Source: an uncultured Oscillospiraceae bacterium (lineage in GTDB: Bacteria; Bacillota; Clostridia; Oscillospirales; Ruminococcaceae). From it: DNA of 64,000 bases. Position numbers and translations under genes: made by a program. Shown here one piece after another: positions 8,820 through 17,104 of the stretch. The stretch lies in the NCBI GenBank assembly GCA_910588145.1, contig CAJUPO010000002.1:133823-197822 (forward strand). The letters are read 5' to 3'. The notes beneath the pieces are model-generated. The model had not been told where the DNA came from, did no database searches, and saw only the letters and a program-made list of their open reading frames with translations. The stretch's first letter is position 1. Each line of letters begins with the position of its first letter.

Positions 8820-11006
8820 TTAATCATAAACTGCAACGCTTATGCCAGCAATTTTTCCTTTTGAATAGCTAATTGTAACGGTATTCCACTCTGATGCAGT
8901 ATCAAAGACATTAAAATATCCATAACTTGTATCGGTAATTTTAACACCGTACTTTTCAGCTGCCTTGTTAACATCATCGCCGATAGCTAAACCGTCTATT
9001 GTCAGATTTAGAGCAGAGCCTTCATAAACTGAAACTCCTGAAACTATGCATTCTTCCGGAGTAGCATCTGAAGAACCGTTGTTATCCAGCGATACTGATA
9101 CAGTATAGTCGTCTGATGAGAGGAACAAAAAGTCGCCGGCAGCTACCTTGTCAGTATCAACCTTTACGTAGTTTAGGATACCGTCGATTTTTGAAGGGAA
9201 AGAAACGTCTGTTCCGTTAAGTTGGAATTTTAGCTTGCTGAAGTCATATGTTGAAGATAGAGTATCGTCAAAATCATCATCTGGGTCTGGTACGTCGATC
9301 GGATCAGGAACATCAATAATGTTGTTTGTTGTGCCGAAAATCATAGAACCTAAGTCAGAAATACCGAATGCGTTGCCTATCTTATTCATAAATCCGGTTA
9401 AATCTGCATTGCTCATATATTCTTCCATAGCGTTAGTATTATTTATAATGTCATAAGATTTTTTGCTGCTGTCAAAGGCAGGTAACTCTGACGAAACCTT
9501 GTTGGAAGTATATAAGGAAAGCTTAGCATAATTTGTACCGTTAACTGTAATATCAGTAGAAATGGTCTGACTGTTGCCGTCGGAATCAAATTTTATTGTA
9601 ATAACGCCTGCGTTCAATGATGAAAGGTCAATAGAGATTGAACCGTTCAGATAATTCTTATTTTCGCCGACTGATTCAAGATCCTCAAAATTTACGGCAA
9701 AATTGGTGTCAGTAGAGTCATCCTTTACGGAAACATTAATAGTTCCGTTTATCTTATCGGATTTTTCTTCAAGATCTCCTGTAACGGAAAAATTAAAGTC
9801 AACTGAATTTATGGAAATCTCAAGGTCAATATCGTGACCGTCTTTTTTACAGAGGTATTTAATTTCTGTAGAATCATCCGGAGCAGTGAAAGAACGTCCG
9901 CAGATACTGCCGTTTTTGTCAATGAATACGTTCATTGTCAATACAGTTTTTCCGCCTTTTACTTCAAGGTCGCCCATTTCATCCTGAAGTGCCTTAACAG
10001 CGTTTTTATACTGTTCTTCAGTATAGCCCTGCTTAACGGCGAAATCGATTATTGTTTTATCGTTTTCGGCTTCGTCAAGAAAATCAGATGCGATAGAATA
10101 CAAGGTACCGAGATCAAGATCAGCTGTGGCAGTATTGTATTTATCTCCCTTTGTGATTTTAACGTCTTCAATATTGGAGTAAACCAGTTCTGTATATTTA
10201 TTTAATAAAGTTTCAAGTTCATCCGGAGTAAAATAATTTTCAAACTGATTGCCGTTAAGGGCACTTTTGAACATATCGCTAAAATTATAATTAGCCGGAC
10301 TGTCTTCACCTAATTGTTGCATTAGAGATGTAACGTCGTCAATATTAAATGAAAGATAATCCTTTGACAGTTCAGGAATTTCGTAATATAAAATTGTATC
10401 TTGAATAAAGCCGTTTAAAGTAGCCAAAGCATTATCGTCAGCCTTTAAGGCATATGTAACTGCTGCATTTCCATCTTCGATTTTAGAAGCAGCGTCGATT
10501 GAGATACTTTCAGGTATCTTTATAGCTGATGCAAAATCTCCGGATGCTCCGGCGCCGTTTTGAAAGCTTTCAATCAAAGATGAAATTGCTTCTGAATTAA
10601 GGTCAGCCTTAAGCTGAAATTCCGATTCCTTTACGGCAGAGTCTATAATCTGTTTGTAAATATCTGAAATATCCCCGGCAGTATCCTCAGCGTTTTCAGA
10701 TTCAACCCAGTGATAATATTTATCATCGCTCATAACCGCCATATTGACAGTGTTCTTTACAGACGGAATGAATCCGTAAGCCGCTGCGCTGCCTCCGGCA
10801 AGGACAACAACCGCCGCTGCTGCTGCCAAAAGAGCCTTATGCTTCTTTTTTACAGGTTCTGTTCCGCTTACAATTTCCGGACCCATGTCTGCGGGGGACT
10901 GAGGTTCTGCGGCTATGCCTGTATCAGTCATATTTACGGCAGGCTGTTCTTCCGCTTGTGTATTTACAGGTGTTTCCTGATTATTATATTCATTTAGATC
11001 TGACAT
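8820..11006 (-). CDS. Large membrane-anchored extracellular protein of unknown function
   Basis: I do not recognise a characterised family. The 728-residue protein has a polar, Pro/Gln/Glu-rich cytoplasmic N-terminus (1-52), a KKKHK stop, one Ala/Val-rich membrane helix (about 57-79) and a long acidic extracellular region. That region contains repeated beta-strand-like segments (INGTINVSVK, LNGSISIDLS, STDITVNGTNY) and an Asp/Pro linker, DVPDPIDVPDPDDDFDD, near 580 before a C-terminal domain. The layout (zinc-ribbon-free cytoplasmic tail, single helix, all-beta exterior with YYHWVES after the helix) recalls uncharacterised clostridial surface proteins. AGGAGG precedes the ATG. It is a single gene; a weak TTGACT/TAACAT promoter lies at 11059-11087. 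Confidence 0.7.
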   Translation of the reverse strand: MSDLNEYNNQETPVNTQAEEQPAVNMTDTGIAAEPQSPADMGPEIVSGTEPVKKKHKALLAAAAAVVVLAGGSAAAYGFIPSVKNTVNMAVMSDDKYYHWVESENAEDTAGDISDIYKQIIDSAVKESEFQLKADLNSEAISSLIESFQNGAGASGDFASAIKIPESISIDAASKIEDGNAAVTYALKADDNALATLNGFIQDTILYYEIPELSKDYLSFNIDDVTSLMQQLGEDSPANYNFSDMFKSALNGNQFENYFTPDELETLLNKYTELVYSNIEDVKITKGDKYNTATADLDLGTLYSIASDFLDEAENDKTIIDFAVKQGYTEEQYKNAVKALQDEMGDLEVKGGKTVLTMNVFIDKNGSICGRSFTAPDDSTEIKYLCKKDGHDIDLEISINSVDFNFSVTGDLEEKSDKINGTINVSVKDDSTDTNFAVNFEDLESVGENKNYLNGSISIDLSSLNAGVITIKFDSDGNSQTISTDITVNGTNYAKLSLYTSNKVSSELPAFDSSKKSYDIINNTNAMEEYMSNADLTGFMNKIGNAFGISDLGSMIFGTTNNIIDVPDPIDVPDPDDDFDDTLSSTYDFSKLKFQLNGTDVSFPSKIDGILNYVKVDTDKVAAGDFLFLSSDDYTVSVSLDNNGSSDATPEECIVSGVSVYEGSALNLTIDGLAIGDDVNKAAEKYGVKITDTSYGYFNVFDTASEWNTVTISYSKGKIAGISVAVYD

Positions 11007-11058
11007 ATAAAAAGCCTCCTGATTAAATTTGTTTAATATATAATTTGGCGCTTCTATA

Positions 11059-11087
11059 ATGTTAACAAATTTATTCTATAAAGTCAA
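11059..11087 (-). promoter_or_regulatory. Weak promoter for the surface protein gene
   Basis: TTGACT (11082-11087) and TAACAT (11059-11064) are separated by 17 bp on the minus strand. The -35 is good and the -10 weak. Confidence 0.4.
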
Positions 11088-11238
11088 TAACAAATTAGAA
11101 ATTTTGGATACTTGAATATATTGTAACAATAAAAAAATTATTTTTTTATATTTTTTATGAATTAAAATTGAATTTATGAGTATAATAAAGTTATTCTCAT
11201 CAAAAAAGAGAATATATAATAAAGAAAAGGTGATAAAC

Positions 11239-11421
11239 ATGGAATCAAAGAAGAAAAATCCAAACATTCACTGTACTGTTAAGCAGTGCGAGTACAATTG
11301 CATTTCAGAGGATTACTGTTCTCTCGAAATGATTAAGGTTGGCACACATGAATCTGATCCTAAGGTTCCTGAATGTACTGACTGTAATTCATTTGTAAGA
11401 CGTCCGGGCTGCTGCGGTTAA
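11239..11421 (+). CDS. DUF1540 cysteine-rich small protein
   Basis: A 60-residue protein starting at the ATG at 11239 after AAAGGTGATAAAC. An upstream in-frame ATG at 11176 would add 21 residues without a good ribosome site. The core matches the DUF1540 layout: IHCTVKQCEYNC, then YCSLEMIKVG and CTDCNSF, ending RRPGCCG. Seven of its residues before the tail are cysteines or histidines placed to bind a metal, and members are common in spore-forming Clostridia. Function unknown. It is monocistronic, with a strong terminator directly after it. Confidence 0.85.
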   Translation: MESKKKNPNIHCTVKQCEYNCISEDYCSLEMIKVGTHESDPKVPECTDCNSFVRRPGCCG

Positions 11422-11448
11422 GAAAAAATTCTTTCAAAAAGAATTAGG

Positions 11449-11481
11449 AAAAGAAAGGCAATGACCTTTCTTTTCTTTTTC
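11449..11481 (+). terminator. Terminator after the DUF1540 gene
   Basis: A 10-bp stem AAAAGAAAGG/CCTTTCTTTT (11449-11458, 11465-11474) with a 6-nt loop is followed by CTTTTT. Confidence 0.8.
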
Positions 11482-11559
11482 AAAAAATTGGACGTTATAA
11501 AAACAAAATGACAGAGCATAATAATATTGTCGCTTAAAGAAGCGGCAAGAGGTAACCTG

Positions 11560-12312
11560 ATGAAAACAAAGAACAGAATTTTTATCACAGTTCTGACGGC
11601 TGCCCTAATGATTACCGCTATGCCTAAAATCGCTGTAAATGCGACAAGTACGGCAAAATGCGGATATGGTCAGGGAAAAGAAACGGATAATAAAAATTGT
11701 CCGCTCGGTGCGTCGGATTTTAACTCAAAATACGAAAAATACGGCAGCTATGCACTGACACCTGAGGAAAACAGGATTATACTGACTTTTGACCAAGGAT
11801 ATGAAAACGGATATACAGGACCGATTTTGGACACATTAAAAGAAAAAAATGTAAAAGCAATATTTTTTCTTACAGGAGATTACGCTCAGAAAGAGGACGA
11901 ACTTGTGAAGAGAATGATAGATGAAGGGCACATACTGGGAAATCACGGTATGACACACGCTTCAATGCCGGATCTGTCATCAGATAAACTCAAGGAAGAA
12001 ATAATGAGTCTTCACGAATATGTTCTTGAAAAATACGGATATGAAATGCAGTATCTGCGTCCTCCGTGCGGAGAGTACTCTGAACAGTCGCTGGCTCTTA
12101 CAAATGAACTGGGATATAAAACCCTAATGTGGAGCTTTGCATATGTTGACTGGAAAACAGATGATCAGCCTGATAAGGTTTCAGCTTTAGAAAAAATCGT
12201 GTCATCAGGACACAGCGGAGGAATTTTTCTTCTCCACTCAGTTTCCAGTACTAATGCCGCAGTACTCGGAGATGCAATTGATGAGCTGAGAAAAAACGGT
12301 TTCAATCTTTAA
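11560..12312 (+). CDS. Secreted polysaccharide deacetylase, PdaA-like
   Basis: A predicted carbohydrate esterase family 4 enzyme acting on cell-wall sugars. A signal peptide (1-28, cut after AVNA) precedes a NodB domain: TFDQGYENG (D78), the metal histidines NHGMTH (H129, H133), RPPCGEYSE and WSFAYVDW, and the C-terminal LLHS (H226). The TFD-x-GYENG variant, instead of TFDDGP, is the mark of PdaA, the muramic acid N-deacetylase that initiates spore-cortex delta-lactam formation in Bacillus. The role in sporulation is inferred from this similarity. The start is the ATG at 11560, preceded by AGAGGT. Confidence 0.88.
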   Translation: MKTKNRIFITVLTAALMITAMPKIAVNATSTAKCGYGQGKETDNKNCPLGASDFNSKYEKYGSYALTPEENRIILTFDQGYENGYTGPILDTLKEKNVKAIFFLTGDYAQKEDELVKRMIDEGHILGNHGMTHASMPDLSSDKLKEEIMSLHEYVLEKYGYEMQYLRPPCGEYSEQSLALTNELGYKTLMWSFAYVDWKTDDQPDKVSALEKIVSSGHSGGIFLLHSVSSTNAAVLGDAIDELRKNGFNL

Positions 12313-12321
12313 CACTCATAA

Positions 12322-12356
12322 TAAAAAGCCCGGATCTATTCCGGGCTTTACCTTTT
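12322..12356. terminator. Bidirectional terminator between the deacetylase and rrf2 genes
   Basis: A 9-bp stem AAAGCCCGG/CCGGGCTTT (12325-12333, 12341-12349) with a 7-nt loop has A-rich and T-rich flanks. Confidence 0.85.
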
Positions 12357-12778
12357 TATATATTCTGCGATTTATAATTTACTGCAATATCCTCAATTGT
12401 TATAGTATCAATAGTATTTTTTATTGATTCATAAAGCTGTTCCCATACATACAGCGTTGTACAGTCTTTTTTATTTGGACAAATGTTGATTTCATCTTCA
12501 AGGCATGATACAGGTGCAATATTTCCCTCAGTAAGCCGAAGTATCATTCCAACTGTATAGTCAGACGGCGAACCTGCAATTCTGTATCCGCCCAGTGAAC
12601 CTCGTGTGCTTTTTACATATCCTGAGCGGTTAAGTATGTTTATAATCTGTTCTAAATACTTTACTGAGATGTTTTGTCTGGAGGCAATTTCTTTCAGCGG
12701 GATCGCTCTGTCTTTGCCGTTGAGTGCAAGATCAACCATGAGTCTTAAAGCGTATCTTCCTTTAGTTGAAATTTTCAT
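12356..12778 (-). CDS. Rrf2/IscR-type Fe-S transcriptional regulator
   Basis: A 140-residue Rrf2-family DNA-binding protein. The winged helix (MKISTKGRYALRLMVDLA, KEIASRQNISVKYLEQI, STRGSLGGYRIA) is followed by three cysteines, C92, C100 and C106 (C-x7-C-x5-C), close to the IscR cluster-binding triad, so it probably senses an Fe-S cluster. In Clostridia, IscR-like proteins control iscS/iscU or cysteine genes, none of which is adjacent here. Its promoter overlaps a dyad (12806-12821), suggesting autoregulation. The ATG follows AAAGGAACTGCAAA. Confidence 0.92.
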   Translation of the reverse strand: MKISTKGRYALRLMVDLALNGKDRAIPLKEIASRQNISVKYLEQIINILNRSGYVKSTRGSLGGYRIAGSPSDYTVGMILRLTEGNIAPVSCLEDEINICPNKKDCTTLYVWEQLYESIKNTIDTITIEDIAVNYKSQNI

Positions 12779-12805
12779 TTTGCAGTTCCTTTCAGCCTAT
12801 ATTAT

Positions 12806-12840
12806 ACTATAATTATATAGTATGTTTTATCTGCTGTCAA
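12806..12840 (-). promoter_or_regulatory. rrf2 promoter with an overlapping dyad operator candidate
   Basis: A perfect TTGACA (12835-12840), a 17-bp spacer and TATAAT (12812-12817) lie on the minus strand. The dyad ACTATA-atta-TATAGT (12806-12821) covers the -10 element. Confidence 0.8.
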
Positions 12841-12845
12841 ATAAA

Positions 12846-12872
12846 AAAGCAGCCGTGATATTGACTGCTTTC
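12846..12872 (-). terminator. Terminator after pdxT
   Basis: A 7-bp stem AAAGCAG/CTGCTTT has a 12-nt loop and, read on the minus strand, is followed by TTTTTTAT. The stem is short but the U-run is strong. Confidence 0.6.
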
Positions 12873-12883
12873 TATAAAATTTA

Positions 12884-13453
12884 CTAACTTTCTTTAATTA
12901 TATCCAGAAAATACTTGTGAACGGAATAATTATCAGTTAATTCAGGATGAAAAGCTGTTGCAAGCTGTCTGCCTTGTCTTGCCGCAATAATTTTTCCGTC
13001 AGTAACAGCAAGGATTTCAACAGAGGGGCCGCAATTTTCAATATAAGGCGCTCTTATAAATGTCATAGGAATTTTGCCCAGACCCTTAAATTCCTCGGCT
13101 GTATTGAAGCTGCCCAGCTGCCTGCCGTATGCGTTTCGTCTTGCGGTAATATCCATTGTACCGATATGTACGGCATTATCGTTGTGAATTTTTTCTGCAA
13201 GCAGAATAAGTCCGGCACAGGTTCCGAAAACAGGCATTCCATTTTGAATCATCGTTCTTATTGGATTCATAAGTTCAAGATCATTGAGAAGCTTTCCCAT
13301 AACAGTGCTTTCGCCTCCGGGAAGAATCAGCCCGTCAACTTTCTGTTCTATATCCTTTTTTTGCCTTATTTCAAAAGCGTCAGCTCCAAGGGATTCAAGA
13401 ATGCGTATATGTTCAATAAATGCTCCTTGGAGGGCGAGTACTCCGACTCTCAT
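12884..13453 (-). CDS. pdxT: Pyridoxal 5'-phosphate synthase glutaminase subunit
   Basis: The class I glutaminase half of the PLP synthase complex; it supplies ammonia to PdxS. Landmarks are GVLALQGAFIEH, LPGGEST, the nucleophile elbow GTCAGLILLA and the C-terminal FHPELT histidine and glutamate. It has 189 residues, as usual. The start codon ATG at 13453 overlaps the pdxS stop by one base, so the two are translationally coupled. Confidence 0.97.
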   Translation of the reverse strand: MRVGVLALQGAFIEHIRILESLGADAFEIRQKKDIEQKVDGLILPGGESTVMGKLLNDLELMNPIRTMIQNGMPVFGTCAGLILLAEKIHNDNAVHIGTMDITARRNAYGRQLGSFNTAEEFKGLGKIPMTFIRAPYIENCGPSVEILAVTDGKIIAARQGRQLATAFHPELTDNYSVHKYFLDIIKES

Positions 13454-14328
13454 TATTTTCCTCTTTCTGCCATGAGAAGCTGTATTTCCTGTTCGTTAAT
13501 TCCAACCATTGCTTCTCCCAGGTCTTCAGATAGTTCAGCCAGTAATTTGTGATCGTTAAAGTTGGTAACAGCCTTTACAATTGACTCAGCACGCTTTGCC
13601 GGATTTCCTGACTTGAAAATACCTGAGCCTACAAAAACGCCCTCAGCGCCAAGCTGCATCATTAAAGCGGCGTCAGCAGGAGTTGCAACTCCGCCTGCGG
13701 CAAAATTAACAACTGGAAGCTTTTTATTTTCTGCAACATATTTTACAAGCTGAAAGTCAACCTGAAGATCTTTAGCTGCCTGATAAAGCTCGTCCTCTGA
13801 CATTGAAGAAAGCCGTCTGATTTCTCCCTGCATCATTCTCATGTGTCTTACTGCCTGCACTACGTCTCCGGTGCCTGGCTCACCCTTAGTCCTTATCATT
13901 GAAGCGCCTTCGCTGATTCTTCTCAGAGCCTCTCCTAAATCTTTAGCTCCGCATACAAAGGGAACACTGAACTTAGTTTTATCAATGTGATATTTATCAT
14001 CGGCAGGGGAAAGCACTTCGCTTTCGTCAATATAATCTATTTCGATTGCCTGCAGTATTTGTGCTTCTGCAAAATGTCCGATTCTGCATTTAGCCATTAC
14101 GGGAATTGAAACAGCCTCTTGAATGCCCTTTATCATTTTAGGATCACTCATTCTCGATACTCCGCCGGCAGCTCTTATATCGGCAGGAATCCTTTCAAGA
14201 GCCATGACAGCGCAGGCGCCGGCTGATTCAGCGATCTTTGCCTGTTCCGGAGTTGTTACGTCCATAATAACGCCGCCTTTAAGCATTTGTGCGAGTTCCT
14301 TGTTCAAGCCGTATCTGTTGTTTTCCAT
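13453..14328 (-). CDS. pdxS: Pyridoxal 5'-phosphate synthase lyase subunit
   Basis: It makes PLP from ribose-5-phosphate, glyceraldehyde-3-phosphate and ammonia. Highly conserved blocks are GGVIMDVTTPEQAKIAE, MALERIPADIRA, MAKCRIGHFAEAQ (first catalytic lysine) and RTKGEPGTGD (second lysine), and the C-terminal phosphate site GGVATPADAA. It has 291 residues with an AAGGAG ribosome site. Its promoter overlaps that of the divergent MocR regulator, whose direct-repeat sites lie just upstream of the -35. Confidence 0.98.
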   Translation of the reverse strand: MENNRYGLNKELAQMLKGGVIMDVTTPEQAKIAESAGACAVMALERIPADIRAAGGVSRMSDPKMIKGIQEAVSIPVMAKCRIGHFAEAQILQAIEIDYIDESEVLSPADDKYHIDKTKFSVPFVCGAKDLGEALRRISEGASMIRTKGEPGTGDVVQAVRHMRMMQGEIRRLSSMSEDELYQAAKDLQVDFQLVKYVAENKKLPVVNFAAGGVATPADAALMMQLGAEGVFVGSGIFKSGNPAKRAESIVKAVTNFNDHKLLAELSEDLGEAMVGINEQEIQLLMAERGK

Positions 14329-14341
14329 TAAAAATTTCTCC

Positions 14342-14397
14342 TTGACTGTTTATTTAAATTACACTATAATAATAATATATAACTGACATTGTTTCAA
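14342..14397. promoter_or_regulatory. Overlapping divergent promoters for pdxR and pdxST
   Basis: For pdxR (plus strand): TTGACT (14342-14347), 17 bp, TATAAT (14365-14370). For pdxST (minus strand): TTGAAA (14392-14397), 17 bp, TATTAT (14369-14374). The two -10 elements share bases, so RNA polymerase cannot occupy both at once. Confidence 0.8.
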
Positions 14398-14430
14398 TGG
14401 TCGGTTTTGTGATTTATGATAAGGTCGGTT
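14391..14430. promoter_or_regulatory. Candidate PdxR operator repeats
   Basis: GGTCGGTT occurs at 14399-14406 and again at 14423-14430, exactly 24 bp apart. A degenerate inverted copy, AACTGAC, lies near 14381-14387 between them and the pdxS -10. Direct repeats upstream of the pdxS -35 fit the known binding mode of MocR/PdxR proteins. Confidence 0.6.
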
Positions 14431-14431
14431 G

Positions 14432-15832
14432 ATGATGATTACATTAAGTCTTGAAAGTAATGGAAAAATTCCTTTATATGAACAGCTGTATTTACACGTT
14501 AGAAAAGAAATTGAAAACGGAAATATTAAACCCGGTGAAAAACTTCCGTCAAAAAGGGGATTGGCTTCGCATCTAAAAATCAGTGTTGTTACTGTTGAAA
14601 CAGCTTATGCTCAGCTCTTGTCAGAGGGGTATATATATTCAAGACCGGGAAGCGGCTTTTTTGCAGAAACGATTTCCGGAAAAATTTCGGCTGCAAGGAA
14701 GACTGAAATTTTTATTCCCTCAAGAGTAAAAGAAGAGGAATACAAATATGATTTTGGTACTAACCGAGTTGATACAGGATTGTTTCCGTTTTCGGCGTGG
14801 GCAAAGCTTTCCCGTGAAGTGCTCAGCGCAGGGGGAGAAGAACTGCTTTGCAGGTGTGATGTCAAGGGCGTATACAGACTCAGGGAATCGATAGCTTCAT
14901 ATTTGAGAAGCTTCAGGGGAATGGACGTGCATCCTGAGCAAATTATTGTAGGCGCAGGGACAGAGTATCTTACTGGTCTTGTAATTCAGCTTCTGGGACG
15001 GGATAAAGTGTATGGAGTGGAAAATCCGGGATACGTTAAAACTCACAAAATTTTTAAGTCCAATTGTATATCAATAGAGGCAATTCCAGTAAACGAATAC
15101 GGCGCTGACCCAGCCGCTATGGAAGTTGCAAAGGCTGACGTTGTACATATAACTCCGTCCCATCAATTTCCGCTGGGAACGATAATGCCGGTAACCAGAC
15201 GTCATGAAATTCTGAACTGGGCTTATGGCTCTCCGTGCAGATATATTATTGAAGACGATTACGACAGTGACTTTTATTTTTCCGGAAGACCAGTGCCGTC
15301 TCTCCAGAGTATGGATACCATGGGGCGTGTCATTTATATAAATACTTTTACAAAAAGCCTTGCGCCGTCTATGAGAATAAGCTATATGGTTCTTCCGCCT
15401 GAGTTATTGGAACAATTTACTGAAAAACTGGGATTTTACGCTTGTACTGTTCCGGTTTTCGAACAGCTTACACTGTCAGAGTTTATAAAAAGAGGATATT
15501 TTGACCGGCATATCAGCCGCATGAAAAAGCTTTATAAAAGCCGCCGTGACTGGTTTATAGAATGTGTAAATAAAAGCTCACTGTCTGGGCATATAGAAAT
15601 AAAGGGCGCTGCTGCCGGACTTCATCTTTTGCTTCACTCGACAGACGGTATGACCGAAAAGCAGATGACGGAAGCGTCTGCTGCTCATAGTGTTAGGGTT
15701 TATGGATTATCAGAATATTACTCATTTGGTGAAAAGAATATTCCGGAGGGCAATGTTATTGCGGGATATTCAGGAATAAATTTTGAAGATATAGAAAAGG
15801 GCGTCGGCGCCCTTGAAAAAGCCTGGATATAA
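14432..15832 (+). CDS. pdxR: MocR/PdxR-type regulator (GntR winged helix plus aminotransferase domain)
   Basis: A 466-residue chimera: residues about 10-80 are a GntR winged helix (IPLYEQLYLHVRKEI, LPSKRGLASHLKISVVTVETAY, LLSEGYIYSRPGSGFF) and the rest is a fold-type I aminotransferase with EDDYDSDFYF and the PLP-lysine segment TKSLAPSMR. Family members such as PdxR sense PLP and activate pdxST, and the divergent position beside pdxST strongly supports that role here. The start is set at the ATG at 14432, seven bases after AAGG; the ATG at 14435 is equally possible. Confidence 0.92.
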   Translation: MMITLSLESNGKIPLYEQLYLHVRKEIENGNIKPGEKLPSKRGLASHLKISVVTVETAYAQLLSEGYIYSRPGSGFFAETISGKISAARKTEIFIPSRVKEEEYKYDFGTNRVDTGLFPFSAWAKLSREVLSAGGEELLCRCDVKGVYRLRESIASYLRSFRGMDVHPEQIIVGAGTEYLTGLVIQLLGRDKVYGVENPGYVKTHKIFKSNCISIEAIPVNEYGADPAAMEVAKADVVHITPSHQFPLGTIMPVTRRHEILNWAYGSPCRYIIEDDYDSDFYFSGRPVPSLQSMDTMGRVIYINTFTKSLAPSMRISYMVLPPELLEQFTEKLGFYACTVPVFEQLTLSEFIKRGYFDRHISRMKKLYKSRRDWFIECVNKSSLSGHIEIKGAAAGLHLLLHSTDGMTEKQMTEASAAHSVRVYGLSEYYSFGEKNIPEGNVIAGYSGINFEDIEKGVGALEKAWI

Positions 15833-15861
15833 AAAATATTGGTTATTAGAAAAAATATAAA

Positions 15862-15893
15862 AAATACCCCGTGAAAGCTCCACGGGGTATTTG
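15862..15893. terminator. Terminator between pdxR and the CPBP gene
   Basis: A 12-bp perfect stem AAATACCCCGTG/CACGGGGTATTT (15862-15873, 15881-15892) with a 7-nt loop serves convergent genes. The U-run is short on the plus strand; on the minus strand it is flanked by T-rich sequence. Confidence 0.75.
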
Positions 15894-17015
15894 TCAGCTA
15901 AAATTAAAAAGGTTTAACGCAAACTGGAGCAGGAACACAGCAAAGCATACAATTATTGCCCAAGATGTTACCGCAACTGAACCGCCTCTTATTTTCTGGT
16001 GCGGCATGGTAAACGGAAGCTTGTTTTTGCGTCTGAAAAAAATAAGCATTACTATTCCTGTTATGAACATTCCTATTTCAAATATTCCTAATACAAAAAG
16101 AGCTGTTTTAGAATCATTATTCAGGAAAAATCCGGCGGCAGTTGAAAGTGTGTTTACACAGAAGTGAACGCAAATTGACGGGAAGAGGGAGTTATGCTTT
16201 ATATCTATATGAGCCATAAAGACTCCGATTAAAAAGGCGAGTATAAATTGTGTAACATTTCCGTGTGCAAGACCGAATAAAACGGCGCTTATAAATATTC
16301 CGAAACGCTGGCTTACTCTGGAACAGGTTTTCAAAACAAATCCCCTGTAAAGAAATTCTTCCGTAATAGGAGCAATTATGCAGGAATAGACTGCAAATGC
16401 AATATACGCTCTTGAGGTCATATTTTGCGTGTCAAGAGCATTTGAAATTAGGTTCAGATCCGGGCATAGATACTGTATAGCCAGGGCTATAAGGGAAGAC
16501 AGATACTGGAGCATAAAAGCAATTGAAATATATTGCAGCATTTTAGGAATCCGAATACTCTCTGTCTGAAAAAGAGAAGAAATTTTAATTTTAGCTGTTT
16601 TGCAGCCGAAAAAGAAAGTAAGCAGGTTGCAGACAAGGAAAATCAGTCCGGTCATGCCTAAATATATTGCAGAGTTTGAAATATATTTATAAATAGACGG
16701 CAAGTCGGCGTCCGAGGCATTTTTGCTTAAAGCAAGCTTTATTATGGCAAATGATAGATATGCGAGAATATTAATAGCCGCAAAATGAATCAGAAGCCAC
16801 GATCCTGCAATATTAAAATACTTTCTGATTCTTTTTTTTTCGGGTTTTGACGGTTCAAAAGGTATTTCACATCCAGGGATAGAAATCTGCGGAACAATGT
16901 CAGCATAATCAGAGTTATACTTTTCGTTTTCAGTGGGATTATTAAAGGGATTCAGCGGGTTTATAGGCGGGACATGCTTTATCTCGACAGCAGAATCAGA
17001 ATAAATTTCATTCAT
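15894..17015 (-). CDS. CPBP family intramembrane metalloprotease
   Basis: A 373-residue membrane protein with a soluble Pro/Asn-rich N-terminus (about 1-75) and about eight hydrophobic helices. The CPBP (Abi/CAAX protease-like) motifs are present: EEFLYRGFV (EExxxR), FGLAHGN and the later HFCVN histidine. Members process prenylated proteins in eukaryotes or help in bacteriocin self-immunity, but the substrate here is unknown. I prefer the ATG at 17015, after GGAGGT with a long spacing, over the ATG at 17042, which precedes the ribosome site. It has its own promoter. Confidence 0.85.
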   Translation of the reverse strand: MNEIYSDSAVEIKHVPPINPLNPFNNPTENEKYNSDYADIVPQISIPGCEIPFEPSKPEKKRIRKYFNIAGSWLLIHFAAINILAYLSFAIIKLALSKNASDADLPSIYKYISNSAIYLGMTGLIFLVCNLLTFFFGCKTAKIKISSLFQTESIRIPKMLQYISIAFMLQYLSSLIALAIQYLCPDLNLISNALDTQNMTSRAYIAFAVYSCIIAPITEEFLYRGFVLKTCSRVSQRFGIFISAVLFGLAHGNVTQFILAFLIGVFMAHIDIKHNSLFPSICVHFCVNTLSTAAGFFLNNDSKTALFVLGIFEIGMFITGIVMLIFFRRKNKLPFTMPHQKIRGGSVAVTSWAIIVCFAVFLLQFALNLFNFS

Positions 17016-17069
17016 GTAAATAAAAACCTCCGTATTTAACATTTTCTTGTAAAAATAAGTAATATGTTA

Positions 17070-17098
17070 ATTATATATCAAAAGAACAATTAAGTCAA
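17070..17098 (-). promoter_or_regulatory. CPBP gene promoter
   Basis: TTGACT (17093-17098), a 17-bp spacer and TATAAT (17070-17075) lie on the minus strand. This separates the gene from the fusion-GTPase operon upstream. Confidence 0.8.
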
Positions 17099-17104
17099 AT
17101 ATTT

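Noticed and set aside
12947..13552. 201-residue frame on the plus strand
   Set aside because: It lies antisense to pdxT and the pdxS end, has no ribosome site and matches no family.
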